A DNA stretch of 64,000 bases from Streptomyces parvus (GTDB lineage Bacteria; Actinomycetota; Actinomycetes; Streptomycetales; Streptomycetaceae): assembly GCF_032121415.1 (NCBI RefSeq), contig NZ_CP135079.1, positions 6,138,001-6,202,000 on the forward strand. Reading direction: 5' to 3'. The notes below the pieces were generated by a model. It ran no database searches and was not told where the DNA came from. It saw nothing but the letters and a program-made list of their open reading frames with translations. Numbering within the stretch: the stretch's first letter is position 1; every line of letters starts with the position of its first letter. Positions 1 through 8,369 of the stretch are shown piece after piece. Both the position numbers and the translations under genes were made by a program.

Positions 1-67
1 CGGGGTGGGCCCTCTCCCGCACCGACACGTGCCCTCAAGCCCGCGGTCCATGCCGGCCGCCACCGGC

Positions 68-1129
68 TCAGCCGCCCGCCAGCACCTCGGACAGGTCGTA
101 GGAGACGACCTCCTCCAGCTGCGCGTACGTACAGCTCGCGGGTGACCGGTCCGGCCGCCACCGACGGAACTGGGTGGTGTGCCGGAACCGGTCGCCCTCC
201 ATGTGGTCGTAGGCCACCTCGCAGACCCGCTCCGGGCGCAGCGGAACCCAGGACTGGTCCTTCCTGCCCGTCCAGCGGTTCTGGGTTCCCGGCAGCCGGG
301 ACTGCTCGTGCGCCGCCGCGTCCGCCCAGGCGCCCCATGGATGCTCGGCGTACCCGCAGCGCAGCGGGGAGAGTTCCTCGACCAGCTCGGCGCGCCGCTT
401 CATGGGGAAGGCCGCACAGACCCCGACGTGCTGGAGCGCGCCGTCGGTGTCGTACAGGCCGAGGAGGAGCGAGCCGACGACCGGGCCGCTCTTGTGCTCG
501 CGGTAACCCGCCACCACGACGTCGGCGGTCCGCTCGTGCTTGATCTTGTACATCGCCCGGGTGTCCGGTCGGTAGGGGAGGTCGAGCGGTTTGGCGACGA
601 TTCCGTCGAGCCCGGCCCCCTCGTACCGGTCGAACCACTCCCGCGCGACCTCGATGTCCGTGGTGGACGGGGCGAGGAGCACGGGGGCGGACGCACCGGA
701 GAGCGCTGCCTTCAGCACCTCCCGCCGGTCCGCCTGCGGGGTGGACAGCAGGGAGGTGTCGTCGACCGCGAGGACGTCGAAGGCGATGAAGCTCGCCGGG
801 GTCTGCTCGGCGAGCATCCGCACCCGGGAGTCCGCCGGATGGATGCGCTCGCTCAGCCGCTCGAAGTCGAGCCGCCCCTCGTGGGCGACGACGATCTCCC
901 CGTCGATCACACAGCGCGGCGGGAGGTTGTCCAGCACGGCGTCGACCAGATCGGGGAAGTAGCGGGTCAGCGGCTTGCCCGTACGGCTGCCGATCTCGAC
1001 CTCGTCGCCGTCCCGGTACACGATGGCCCGGAAGCCGTCCCACTTCGCCTCGTACGCCATGCCCGGCGGGATCTTGGCCACCGACGTGGCGAGCATCGGC
1101 TTCACGGGCGGCATCACCGGCAGGTCCAT
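68..1129 (-). CDS. ligC: ATP-dependent DNA ligase, LigC type
   Basis: This 353-aa protein is an ATP-dependent DNA ligase that seals nicks through an enzyme-AMP intermediate. The adenylation motif E-x-KWDG is visible with Lys29 as the AMP acceptor, followed by the nucleotidyltransferase domain and a C-terminal OB fold from about residue 230. There is no polymerase or nuclease domain, so it is a stand-alone LigC-type enzyme. I chose the ATG at 1129 because family similarity starts directly after it; a longer upstream frame would run into the divergent gene. It is divergent from a PolD/LigD-type polymerase, an arrangement known for LigC/PolD in actinobacteria and fitting a role in end joining or base-excision repair. 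No Ku gene lies in the window. Confidence 0.88.
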   Translation of the reverse strand: MDLPVMPPVKPMLATSVAKIPPGMAYEAKWDGFRAIVYRDGDEVEIGSRTGKPLTRYFPDLVDAVLDNLPPRCVIDGEIVVAHEGRLDFERLSERIHPADSRVRMLAEQTPASFIAFDVLAVDDTSLLSTPQADRREVLKAALSGASAPVLLAPSTTDIEVAREWFDRYEGAGLDGIVAKPLDLPYRPDTRAMYKIKHERTADVVVAGYREHKSGPVVGSLLLGLYDTDGALQHVGVCAAFPMKRRAELVEELSPLRCGYAEHPWGAWADAAAHEQSRLPGTQNRWTGRKDQSWVPLRPERVCEVAYDHMEGDRFRHTTQFRRWRPDRSPASCTYAQLEEVVSYDLSEVLAGG

Positions 1130-1205
1130 GGCCCGATTCTGGACCGTGCACCCACCCATGTCGCCCGATGTGCGGCATATGTGCGACCGGCCTACGGTAA
1201 CCGTC
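1130..1205. promoter_or_regulatory. Divergent promoter region, ligase / polymerase
   Basis: Only 76 bases separate the two start codons. On the plus strand TACGGT at 1193-1198 fits a -10 hexamer and lies 7 bases before the ATG at 1206, which suggests a leaderless or near-leaderless transcript. No good -35 was found. On the minus strand CAGAAT at 1136-1141 is a weaker candidate for the ligase. No Shine-Dalgarno is visible for either gene. Confidence 0.4.
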
Positions 1206-2228
1206 ATGGGAGCAGCGGTGGAGCTGGACGCGGGCGGACGGGCCGTGAGGCTGTCCAACCCGGACAAGGTGTACTTCCCGGAGAAGGGCTACACCAAGAG
1301 GGACGTGGCCGAGTACTTCCTGGCCGTCGGCCCGGGGATCACGCGGGCCCTGAACCACCGGCCGACCACGCTCCAGCGCTTCGTGGACGGGGTCGAGGGC
1401 GACTTCTTCTACCAGAAGCGCGCCCCGAAGAACCTCCCCGAATGGATCCCCACCGCCAGGATCGCCTTCCCCAGCGGCCGTCCCGCCGACGAGATCTGCC
1501 CGACCGAGCTCGCCGCCGTGATCTGGGCCGCCAACCTCGGCACCCTCACCTTCCACCCCTGGCCGGTGCGGGCCGGGGACACCGACCACCCGGACGAACT
1601 GCGCATCGACCTGGACCCGCAGCCCGGCACCGACTACGCCGACGCCGTCACCGCCGCCCACGAGCTGCGCTCCGTCCTGGAGGACCACGGCGTACGCGGC
1701 CGGCCCAAGACCTCCGGCGGGCGCGGGATGCATGTCTTCGTGCCCATCGAGCCCGCCTGGACCTTCGTCGAGGTGCGGCGCGCCGCCATCGCCGCCGGGC
1801 GTGAGCTGGAGCGGCGGATGCCCGAGCGGGTGACGACCGCCTGGTGGAAGGAGGAGCGCGGCGAGCGGATCTTCGTCGACTTCAACCAGACCGCCCGCGA
1901 CCGCACCATCGCCTCCGCCTACTCCGTACGCCCCTTCCCGCACGCCCCGGTCTCCGCACCGCTGCGCTGGGACGAGATCGACGACGCCGAACCCCGCGAC
2001 TTCGACATCCGCACGATGCCGGGCCGGTACGCCGAACTCGGCGACGTCCACGCGGACATGGACCAGGAGGCGTTCCGGCTCGACGGGCTGCTGGAGCTGG
2101 CCGACCGGGACGAGAAGGAGCGCGGGCTCGGCGACATGCCCTACCCGCCGGAGTATCCGAAGATGCCGGGCGAGCCCAAGCGCGTCCAGCCCAGCCGCGC
2201 CCGCCACGACGACGGCGAGTTGGCGTGA
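1206..2228 (+). CDS. LigD/PolD-type NHEJ primase-polymerase
   Basis: This 340-aa protein matches the polymerase (primase-like, AEP) domain of LigD as a free-standing enzyme. It would add nucleotides or ribonucleotides at broken DNA ends before ligation. Catalytic carboxylates are seen as IDLDP at residues 134-138 (Asp135 and Asp137), with a downstream HVFVPI strand and an IFVDFNQ segment typical of the fold. Length agrees with actinobacterial PolD proteins and there is no ligase or phosphoesterase domain. The ATG at 1206 lacks a Shine-Dalgarno but follows a -10-like TACGGT. It is divergent from the LigC-type ligase, its probable partner. The next gene overlaps its stop by 4 bases. Confidence 0.88.
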   Translation: MGAAVELDAGGRAVRLSNPDKVYFPEKGYTKRDVAEYFLAVGPGITRALNHRPTTLQRFVDGVEGDFFYQKRAPKNLPEWIPTARIAFPSGRPADEICPTELAAVIWAANLGTLTFHPWPVRAGDTDHPDELRIDLDPQPGTDYADAVTAAHELRSVLEDHGVRGRPKTSGGRGMHVFVPIEPAWTFVEVRRAAIAAGRELERRMPERVTTAWWKEERGERIFVDFNQTARDRTIASAYSVRPFPHAPVSAPLRWDEIDDAEPRDFDIRTMPGRYAELGDVHADMDQEAFRLDGLLELADRDEKERGLGDMPYPPEYPKMPGEPKRVQPSRARHDDGELA

Positions 2229-3310
2229 GCGGGAGCGGCGGGCAGGGCGGGAGCAGTGAGAGGCACGGCGCGCACGGGCGGCCGCTCACCCTCCGTGAGC
2301 GCTGGGAGGCGTACAAGAACAGCCCGTTCCTCCCCGCGACCGTCCTCGTCCTGATCGTCGCCGCCGCGGCCGGTCTCTTCGCCGGCTCCTACACGTACGC
2401 GATGGCGAACCCCACCCCGCACCGGATCCCTGCGGCCCTGGTCACCCAGCCGGAGGTGGCGAGCGGCGAGGCGTTCGTCGCCGGGATGGAGAAGGCCCTC
2501 GACGCCTCGCTCGAACTCCACGACTACCCGGACGTCGCCGACGCCCGCCGCGCCCTGGACGAACAGAAGGTCTTCACCATCGTCCGCGCGTCGGGCCAGG
2601 GGGTGGCGCTCGACGTGGCCGGAGCCTCGGGCGCCTCCGTGGCCGAGCTGATCGGCAAGGCGGGGATCGAGGTGGGGGACGCCACCGGGGTCGAGGTCAC
2701 CGTCCGGGACGTCAAACCGCTCCAGCGGGGCGACCCGCGCGGGCTCGCCCTGTTCTACATCTCGCTGGCCGCCGTCATCATGGGCTTCCTCGGCGCGATC
2801 CAGCTCAGCGTGCACGCCCACGGGCTCAACCCGGCCGAGCGCATCGCCTTCACCGTCGCCTACGCCCTGCTCGGCGGCTTCGCCATCGCGGCGGCCGTGG
2901 ACTGGTGGCTCGGGGCGGTGGACCTGCCGTTCGTCCAGTCCTGGCTGATCCTGGCGTTCACCATGTTCACCTCCGGCATGGTCTTCACCATGTTCAACAC
3001 CCTGATGGGCCGCTGGGCGATGATCCCCACCTGGGGCGTCATGGTGCTGCTCGGCAACCCCTCGTCCGGCGGAGCGGTCTCCTGGCCGCTGCTGCCCTCC
3101 GCGCTCGGCCACATCGGCCGCTGGCTGCCGCCGGGGGCCTCGGTCAACGCCCAGCACACCGCCGTCTACTACCAGGGCCACCAGTTCGTCTTCCCGTATC
3201 TGGTCCTCGCCGCCTGGGCGCTGGTCTCCTGCACGGTCTTCTGGGTCTGGCGGCACCGACACCCAGGAGGCCGCGCCCGCACGCCGGAGCATGCGGCCGC
3301 GGCCACCTGA
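2225..3310 (+). CDS. ABC-2-type permease-like membrane protein
   Basis: This 361-aa protein starts at a GTG that overlaps the polymerase stop in a GTGA arrangement, so it is probably translationally coupled. It has one transmembrane helix at about residues 36-60, an external domain of about 115 residues, then five or so helices from about residue 178 to near the C-terminus. That layout resembles the ABC-2/YhgE-Pip-like (DUF3533) membrane proteins, which are permease-like but carry no ATPase. No ATPase partner is adjacent. Transport function is inferred only from topology, and the link to DNA repair is positional and may mean nothing. Confidence 0.6.
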   Translation: MSGSGGQGGSSERHGAHGRPLTLRERWEAYKNSPFLPATVLVLIVAAAAGLFAGSYTYAMANPTPHRIPAALVTQPEVASGEAFVAGMEKALDASLELHDYPDVADARRALDEQKVFTIVRASGQGVALDVAGASGASVAELIGKAGIEVGDATGVEVTVRDVKPLQRGDPRGLALFYISLAAVIMGFLGAIQLSVHAHGLNPAERIAFTVAYALLGGFAIAAAVDWWLGAVDLPFVQSWLILAFTMFTSGMVFTMFNTLMGRWAMIPTWGVMVLLGNPSSGGAVSWPLLPSALGHIGRWLPPGASVNAQHTAVYYQGHQFVFPYLVLAAWALVSCTVFWVWRHRHPGGRARTPEHAAAAT

Positions 3311-3327
3311 GACCTTCTCCTTACGGC

Positions 3328-5565
3328 TTACAGCTCCTTGATGCGGATGTCGCGGTACGAGATGACGTCGGTGACGCCGTGGACCTGGAGCCCGATGTAA
3401 CCGGAGGCGAACCGCCGGCCGTCGGTGCCCGGGTCGTCGCCCCGCGGCGGCTCGAAGAGCTGACCGCCGGTGTTGTCGAACTCGTTGATCAGGACACCGT
3501 TGCGGTAGATCTCGTAGTGCTGGTCGACGACCTTGATCTCGTAGTCGTTCCAGGTGCCCTTGGGCGTGACCGCGGCGCCGCCGAGACCCACCCGGTCGAA
3601 GCCGTACACCGAACCTGTCTTGTACATGTCGCCGTCGGGCCGGTCGTTGACCTGGATCTCATGGCCGTACTTGATGGCGACCCACTCCGGACGCGACTCC
3701 TCCGGGTGGTCGTGGACCTTCGGGAAGCGGACGAAGACTCCGCCGTTGGCGTTGCCCGAGCCCGGGGCGTCGTCGCGCCACTGGAGCTTGAGCGAGTAGT
3801 CGCCGTAGGCCCGGTTCGGCAGCCACAGCATGCCCATCCCGTCCACCGTGGTGGAGCTGGTGATGGAGCCCTCCTCCTCGTTCAGCTCGAACTTGCCGCC
3901 GCCCACGTGCTCCCACTTGGCGAGCGAGGCCGCCGTGCCGTCGAAGAGCTTGGTGTAGCCCTCGGACTGGCCCGGCTTGCCGATGCCCGACTGCTTGGCG
4001 GCCTGGTTGATCGCCTTGCGCTCGCGCTGGTCGATGACACCGTCGGCCTTGAGCTTGTCGAGGACCGCCGTCACGTGCTTGAGGAACAGGGCGTGGGAGG
4101 ACCAGTCCTTCTCGTCCTCGATCAGCTCGTTGATCGTGCAGCGGTTACGGGTGATCCGGTTCGGGACGCCCGTGTCGATCGTGCCGACGAAGACGGTGTG
4201 CCGCTCGTCGAACTCCGCGCAGTTCGGCGCGGGAACGCCGCCGCCCTGGGCGATGGTGAACGACGCCTTCTTCGCCTCGGAGGTGTTGCCCGCCTTGTCC
4301 GTCGCCCGGTGGGCGATCGTGTGGCGGCCCACCCGGTCGACGATCACCGGGGTGGTGTACGCGAGGTACGGTCCGCCGTCGAGGCTGTACTCGACCTTGT
4401 CCACGCCCGAGTCGTCGTCGGTCGCGGAGACGGTCGCCTTGGCGCTGGTGATGAACGCGCCGTCGCTGTTCTTGTCGCCCTCGACCTTCACCGAGGTCTC
4501 CGGAGCCGTCTGGTCCTGCGACGGCGGCTCGACCACGGTGAAGCCGACGGACTTCTCGTCCGCGACGTTGCCCGACCGGTCGGTGGCCCGGTAGCGGACG
4601 GTGTGCTCGCCCAGCTCGTGGACCATCACCGGCGCGGTGTAGGGCTGCCACTCGCCGTTCGCCCCGAGCGCGTACTCGATGGTGTTGACGCCGGACCCGG
4701 TGTCGGACGCGGTCACGGTGACCGTGGCCATGCCCAGGTACGCGCCCGCGTCGTCCTTCTCGCCCGAGACGGTCGCCGAGGTCTCCGGTGGCGTCTCGTC
4801 GTCGGTCGGCGGGGCCGCCACCGCGAAGTCCACGGACTTCTCCTCGGCCGCGTTGCCGGCCTTGTCGGTGGCCCGGTAGCGGACCGTGTGGTCGCCGACC
4901 TCGTTCACCACGACGGGCGCGGTGTAGGGCTGCCACTCGCCGTCCGCCCCGAGCGCGTACTCGACGGTGTCGACGCCGGAGCCCGCGTCGGTGGCCTCGA
5001 CCGTCACGGACGCCTGGCCGATGTACGCACCGTCGCCGTTCTGGTCGCCGTCGACCTTCGCCGAGGTCGTGGGCGCCTCGGTGTCCTCGCCGCCGCCCTC
5101 GGCGACGGTCAGGATGCCCTGCATCATGCCGTGGCCGGGGATCGTGCAGTGGTAGAAGTACCGGCCGGGCGACAGCGTCACCTCCACGCTGTGCTTGCCG
5201 CCCTCGGAGTCGCCCGGGTTGGCCAGGATGTTCAGCTGGACGTCGTTGTTGAACTCCGGGTCCGACACGCTGAACGTCAGCGTGTGCGGCATGCTCGTCG
5301 TGTTGCCGGTCGCCGTGCTGTTCTCGAAGACGATCGTCGCCTTGCCGGCCACCGCCGTCTTCGGCGCGGACAGATAGCGGTCGATCGGGTCGCCCGCGGT
5401 CCAGGTCAGCACCTGGTCGGCGGCGCTCGCCCCGGGACCGTTGCCGCCCTTGCCGTACGCGGCCGTCGAGGTCAGCCCGAGGACCATCAGCAGGGAGGCC
5501 AGCAGGGCCACCCAGAAGCTCCGCGGCCGATGCCGCCTGCGTGCGAGGTAGGGATGGTGTCTCAC
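3328..5565 (-). CDS. Secreted cupredoxin - Ig-like repeats - DUF1080 protein
   Basis: This 745-aa protein has a signal/anchor helix at about residues 17-38. A cupredoxin domain follows (about 50-156) with all type-1 copper ligands visible: His94, Cys140, His145 and Met148. Three tandem Ig/OmpL47-like repeats of about 94 residues occupy 160-441. After a helical linker comes a DUF1080 (3-keto-disaccharide hydrolase/LamG-like) domain at about 536-745. The GTG start at 5565 overlaps the upstream gene's stop as GTGA, so the two are coupled. Together they carry ThuA, sugar dehydrogenase, copper electron-transfer and glycan-acting parts, suggesting extracellular sugar or polysaccharide oxidation. 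Substrate unknown. DUF1080 activity is inferred from the family. Confidence 0.82.
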   Translation of the reverse strand: MRHHPYLARRRHRPRSFWVALLASLLMVLGLTSTAAYGKGGNGPGASAADQVLTWTAGDPIDRYLSAPKTAVAGKATIVFENSTATGNTTSMPHTLTFSVSDPEFNNDVQLNILANPGDSEGGKHSVEVTLSPGRYFYHCTIPGHGMMQGILTVAEGGGEDTEAPTTSAKVDGDQNGDGAYIGQASVTVEATDAGSGVDTVEYALGADGEWQPYTAPVVVNEVGDHTVRYRATDKAGNAAEEKSVDFAVAAPPTDDETPPETSATVSGEKDDAGAYLGMATVTVTASDTGSGVNTIEYALGANGEWQPYTAPVMVHELGEHTVRYRATDRSGNVADEKSVGFTVVEPPSQDQTAPETSVKVEGDKNSDGAFITSAKATVSATDDDSGVDKVEYSLDGGPYLAYTTPVIVDRVGRHTIAHRATDKAGNTSEAKKASFTIAQGGGVPAPNCAEFDERHTVFVGTIDTGVPNRITRNRCTINELIEDEKDWSSHALFLKHVTAVLDKLKADGVIDQRERKAINQAAKQSGIGKPGQSEGYTKLFDGTAASLAKWEHVGGGKFELNEEEGSITSSTTVDGMGMLWLPNRAYGDYSLKLQWRDDAPGSGNANGGVFVRFPKVHDHPEESRPEWVAIKYGHEIQVNDRPDGDMYKTGSVYGFDRVGLGGAAVTPKGTWNDYEIKVVDQHYEIYRNGVLINEFDNTGGQLFEPPRGDDPGTDGRRFASGYIGLQVHGVTDVISYRDIRIKEL
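4243..5088 (-). repeat. Three tandem Ig/OmpL47-like coding repeats
   Basis: Within the cupredoxin-DUF1080 gene, three consecutive segments of about 280 bases encode near-identical modules. Each has the pattern ETS-x-V-x-G-x10-ATV-x2-x-D-x-GSGV-x3-EY, then HTVRYRATD-x-x-GN. The first two are the most alike, sharing GEWQPYTAPV exactly, and the third has diverged. They are probably rigid spacers between the copper domain and the C-terminal domain. Confidence 0.75.
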
Positions 5566-8066
5566 TTCGCCGCCGCCTTTCCGACGAGATCCGCGGCGGC
5601 CGGCGTCGCGCCGCCGCCCTTGTACGACACGCGCCACAGCGCGGACTTGGAGTCGGAGGTGAAGAAGCCGCGCCCGTAGTCCAGGACGTACAGCGAACCG
5701 TCCGGCGCGAACTTCCAGTCCATCAGATTGCGGATGCCGTCCGCTCCGACCGGGATGATCTTCTTCAACGACTCGGCATGCGTGGGCAGTCCGCCCTTGC
5801 CGACCGTCTTCGGGTCGGTGAGCACGGCGTGCCGCGGCTGCGTGGCGTCGTAGAAGTCACCGACGAACCACTTGCCGTCCCAGTAGGCCGGCCACTTGGC
5901 GGTCGACTCGCTCTGGGCGTCGTACCGGTAGACCGGGCCGTTCATCGTGGCCTGGCCGCCGCCCTTGAGCCAGGGCAGCAGCTGCTTGCCCTCCTCCGGC
6001 TTGTAGCTCGGTACGCCGTTGGCGTCGCGCGGGTAGTCGACCCCGCCGCCCTGCGGGGAGTACCAGATGGTGTTCGGGGTCACCGGCGGCAGCTTGACCA
6101 GGCCGTCGTTGTTGGGCGACTCGTTCTTCGGCGCGTTGCAGTCGTACCAGCCCAGCGGCTTCGTCGGGTCCGGCAGATTGCGGTCGCGGTAGGGCTGGTT
6201 GTTGCCCATGCAGTACGGCCAGCCGTGGTTGCCCGCCTTGGTGATCGCGGCGAACGTGTCGTACTTCGCCGGGCCCCAGGTGGTGGACGGCGAGCCCGCG
6301 TCGGGGCCGACCCAGCCCGCGTACAGCGTGTCCGTCGACGGGTCGATCGAGATGCGGGCCGGGTTGCGCACGCCCATCACATAGATCTCGCCGCGCGTCT
6401 TGCCGCCGCCCTCGTCCGGCTCCTTGCCGGTGAAGAGGTTGCCGGACGGCAGGGTGTACGTGCCGTCGTCCTCGGGGTGGATCCGCAGGATCTTCCCGTT
6501 GAGGTTGTTCGTGTTGCCCGCGGTGCGCCGGGCGTCGGCGAAGGAGACGCCCTTGTAGTTCGGCTGGGGGTTGTTTCCGGAGTAACCGTCGCTGAAACCG
6601 GAGGAGTTGTTGTCGCCGGTCGCGATGTACAGGTTGTCCTTCGAGTCCCACGCCATGCCGCCGCCCGCGTGGCAGCAGCTGTTGATCTGCACCGGCCAGC
6701 CGAGCAGCACCTTCTCCGACGCCAGGTGCAGCTTGTTGGTCGCGGAGTCGAAGGTGAAGCGGGATACCTGTCGGGTCGCCATCCGCTTGTCGCGGTCGAT
6801 CTTCGCGTGCGGCGTGTAGTGCAGGTAGACCCAGCCGTTGGACGCGAAGTCGGGGTCCAGCTCGATGCCCAGCAACCCCTCCTCGTTCTTGACCAGTTCG
6901 TCGCCCCCGCCCTTGTTGCCGAAGACGGACAGCGCACCGGCCAGGGTGACCTTCTTGGTCTTCGGGTCGTAGACGTGGACCTCGCCCTTGCCCTTGCCGA
7001 TGTCCGGGTCGTTCCAGTCGATGACGACCGGCTGGGAGCTGTCGGCCCCACCGCGCCCGATGTAGAAGACCCGCCCGTCCGGCGCGGTCACCATGCCGTG
7101 CGGCTCGCCGATCTGGTCGTTCTGGCCCGGCTGGTTGGGCTGGGTGACCCGCTCGGCGGTGTAGTTCGAGGTGATCGTCGCCTTGCAGTCGGCCTGCGAG
7201 GTCCGGTTCGTCCAGGAGAGCGCGCCGCGCAGATGGTCGCGGAAGTCGGTCTCCGCGAAGCTGTCCGCCGTACCGCCCATCGCCGTGTAGAAGGACCGGC
7301 CGCCGTCGTAGTCGCGGCACCAGGAGACCGGGTGGTCCCAGCCGTTGGCGCTCGCGCCCGGCTTGTACGTCAGCTCCCGTACGCGCGCCACGGTGTGCAC
7401 GTCACCGGACGGGTTCTTCGTCCAGTTCAGCCACTTGTCGGGGCGCTTCCACTCCAACGGCAGGTTCCTGGTGGCGGGATGGACCCGGTCCCCGATCTCG
7501 ACGGTCGCCCGCTGTACGGCCGCCGGGCTGTTCGCCGCCGGGCGGGCTCCGACCAGACCCGTGAACCAGTCGGAGTACGGCTCGGTGCGCGCCGCGTCAT
7601 GGATGCCGAGGAAGCCGCCGCCCGCCTCCATGTACGCCTCCAGGCCCGCCTCCTGCTCCGGGTCGAGGACGTCGCCCCCGCCGGTCAGGAAGACGACGGC
7701 GTGGAAGGAGCCGAGCCGCTTGCCGTTGGTGAAGACCTTCGGATCGGCGGTGGCCACGGTGGTGAACCGCTGGGCCTCCGGACCGGTGAGCCCGATCTTC
7801 TCGATCGCCGCGATCCCGGCGTCGGTGTACGGGGCCTCGTCACCCGCCGAGGCGTGGAACACCAGCACCTTCACCTGGCTCTTCGCGCCCGGCGGAGACG
7901 GCAGGGACAACGTTGTCGCCATCTTCTCGACCAGGGCGCGGTCCGGCGACGGGTCCGCGCTGGCCGGGCCTCCGCTGCCCAGCATGGACACGGTCAGTGC
8001 GCCGGCCGCCACGGCCGCCGCGAGGCCGCGTCGTGATCTGGACCGGTGATGTGATGCGCGCTGCAT
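5562..8066 (-). CDS. Secreted ThuA - PQQ-type sugar dehydrogenase protein
   Basis: This 834-aa exported protein starts with an arginine-rich Sec-type signal peptide (about residues 1-37). A ThuA-like class-I-amidotransferase fold follows at about 55-285. The rest is a six-bladed GSDH (glucose/sorbosone dehydrogenase) propeller at about 310-800, with motifs such as CCHAGGGMAW and NLNGKILRI. Proteins of this architecture are annotated as PQQ-dependent sugar dehydrogenases; cofactor use here is inferred. The ATG at 8066 is preferred because GAGGGG lies about 11 bases upstream. An in-frame GTG 12 bases earlier has no room for a ribosome site. It heads a two-gene operon with the cupredoxin-DUF1080 protein, which could accept its electrons. 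Confidence 0.82.
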   Translation of the reverse strand: MQRASHHRSRSRRGLAAAVAAGALTVSMLGSGGPASADPSPDRALVEKMATTLSLPSPPGAKSQVKVLVFHASAGDEAPYTDAGIAAIEKIGLTGPEAQRFTTVATADPKVFTNGKRLGSFHAVVFLTGGGDVLDPEQEAGLEAYMEAGGGFLGIHDAARTEPYSDWFTGLVGARPAANSPAAVQRATVEIGDRVHPATRNLPLEWKRPDKWLNWTKNPSGDVHTVARVRELTYKPGASANGWDHPVSWCRDYDGGRSFYTAMGGTADSFAETDFRDHLRGALSWTNRTSQADCKATITSNYTAERVTQPNQPGQNDQIGEPHGMVTAPDGRVFYIGRGGADSSQPVVIDWNDPDIGKGKGEVHVYDPKTKKVTLAGALSVFGNKGGGDELVKNEEGLLGIELDPDFASNGWVYLHYTPHAKIDRDKRMATRQVSRFTFDSATNKLHLASEKVLLGWPVQINSCCHAGGGMAWDSKDNLYIATGDNNSSGFSDGYSGNNPQPNYKGVSFADARRTAGNTNNLNGKILRIHPEDDGTYTLPSGNLFTGKEPDEGGGKTRGEIYVMGVRNPARISIDPSTDTLYAGWVGPDAGSPSTTWGPAKYDTFAAITKAGNHGWPYCMGNNQPYRDRNLPDPTKPLGWYDCNAPKNESPNNDGLVKLPPVTPNTIWYSPQGGGVDYPRDANGVPSYKPEEGKQLLPWLKGGGQATMNGPVYRYDAQSESTAKWPAYWDGKWFVGDFYDATQPRHAVLTDPKTVGKGGLPTHAESLKKIIPVGADGIRNLMDWKFAPDGSLYVLDYGRGFFTSDSKSALWRVSYKGGGATPAAADLVGKAAAK

Positions 8067-8369
8067 GTGGTCACCCACCCCTCTGTGGTCACTGCACCTC
8101 TCGGTGACTGTGGCTTGCTCACTCTTCGTCAGGAGCCCTTGTGACTTCGGTCTCTTGGCCCACTGCCTCTTGATTCACTGCGACAGCGCACGAAGCTAGA
8201 CCTCTTTTCGCGGTCCGCCAATAGCTACGGCAGCAATCGCACGAACTTTGTCCTGAGTGTGGATAAACGGAGATGCCCCGGCTACGGTGTGGCCCGTTCC
8301 GGGGATCCCGGGGGCACCGTTCCGTACCGGCGGCTTCGCCAGTTTCCTTATCGCAGTGGGGAGTTCGAC
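8067..8369. promoter_or_regulatory. Divergent intergenic region, ThuA operon / laccase
   Basis: This 303-base stretch separates two divergent exported oxidases and must carry both promoters. On the plus strand TACGGT at 8283-8288 is a good -10 candidate for the laccase, but no convincing -35 sits 16-18 bases upstream. The laccase ribosome site is GGGGAG, ending about 7 bases before its ATG. The stretch from 8105 to 8260 is relatively AT-rich. No inverted repeat was found that I would call an operator. Confidence 0.4.

Noticed and set aside
2905..5679. A 924-codon open frame on the plus strand across the cupredoxin gene
   Set aside because: It is antisense to two well-supported coding genes, consists of Val/Arg/Asp-rich non-repetitive shadow sequence and has no family motif. 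High-GC codons make such frames common.
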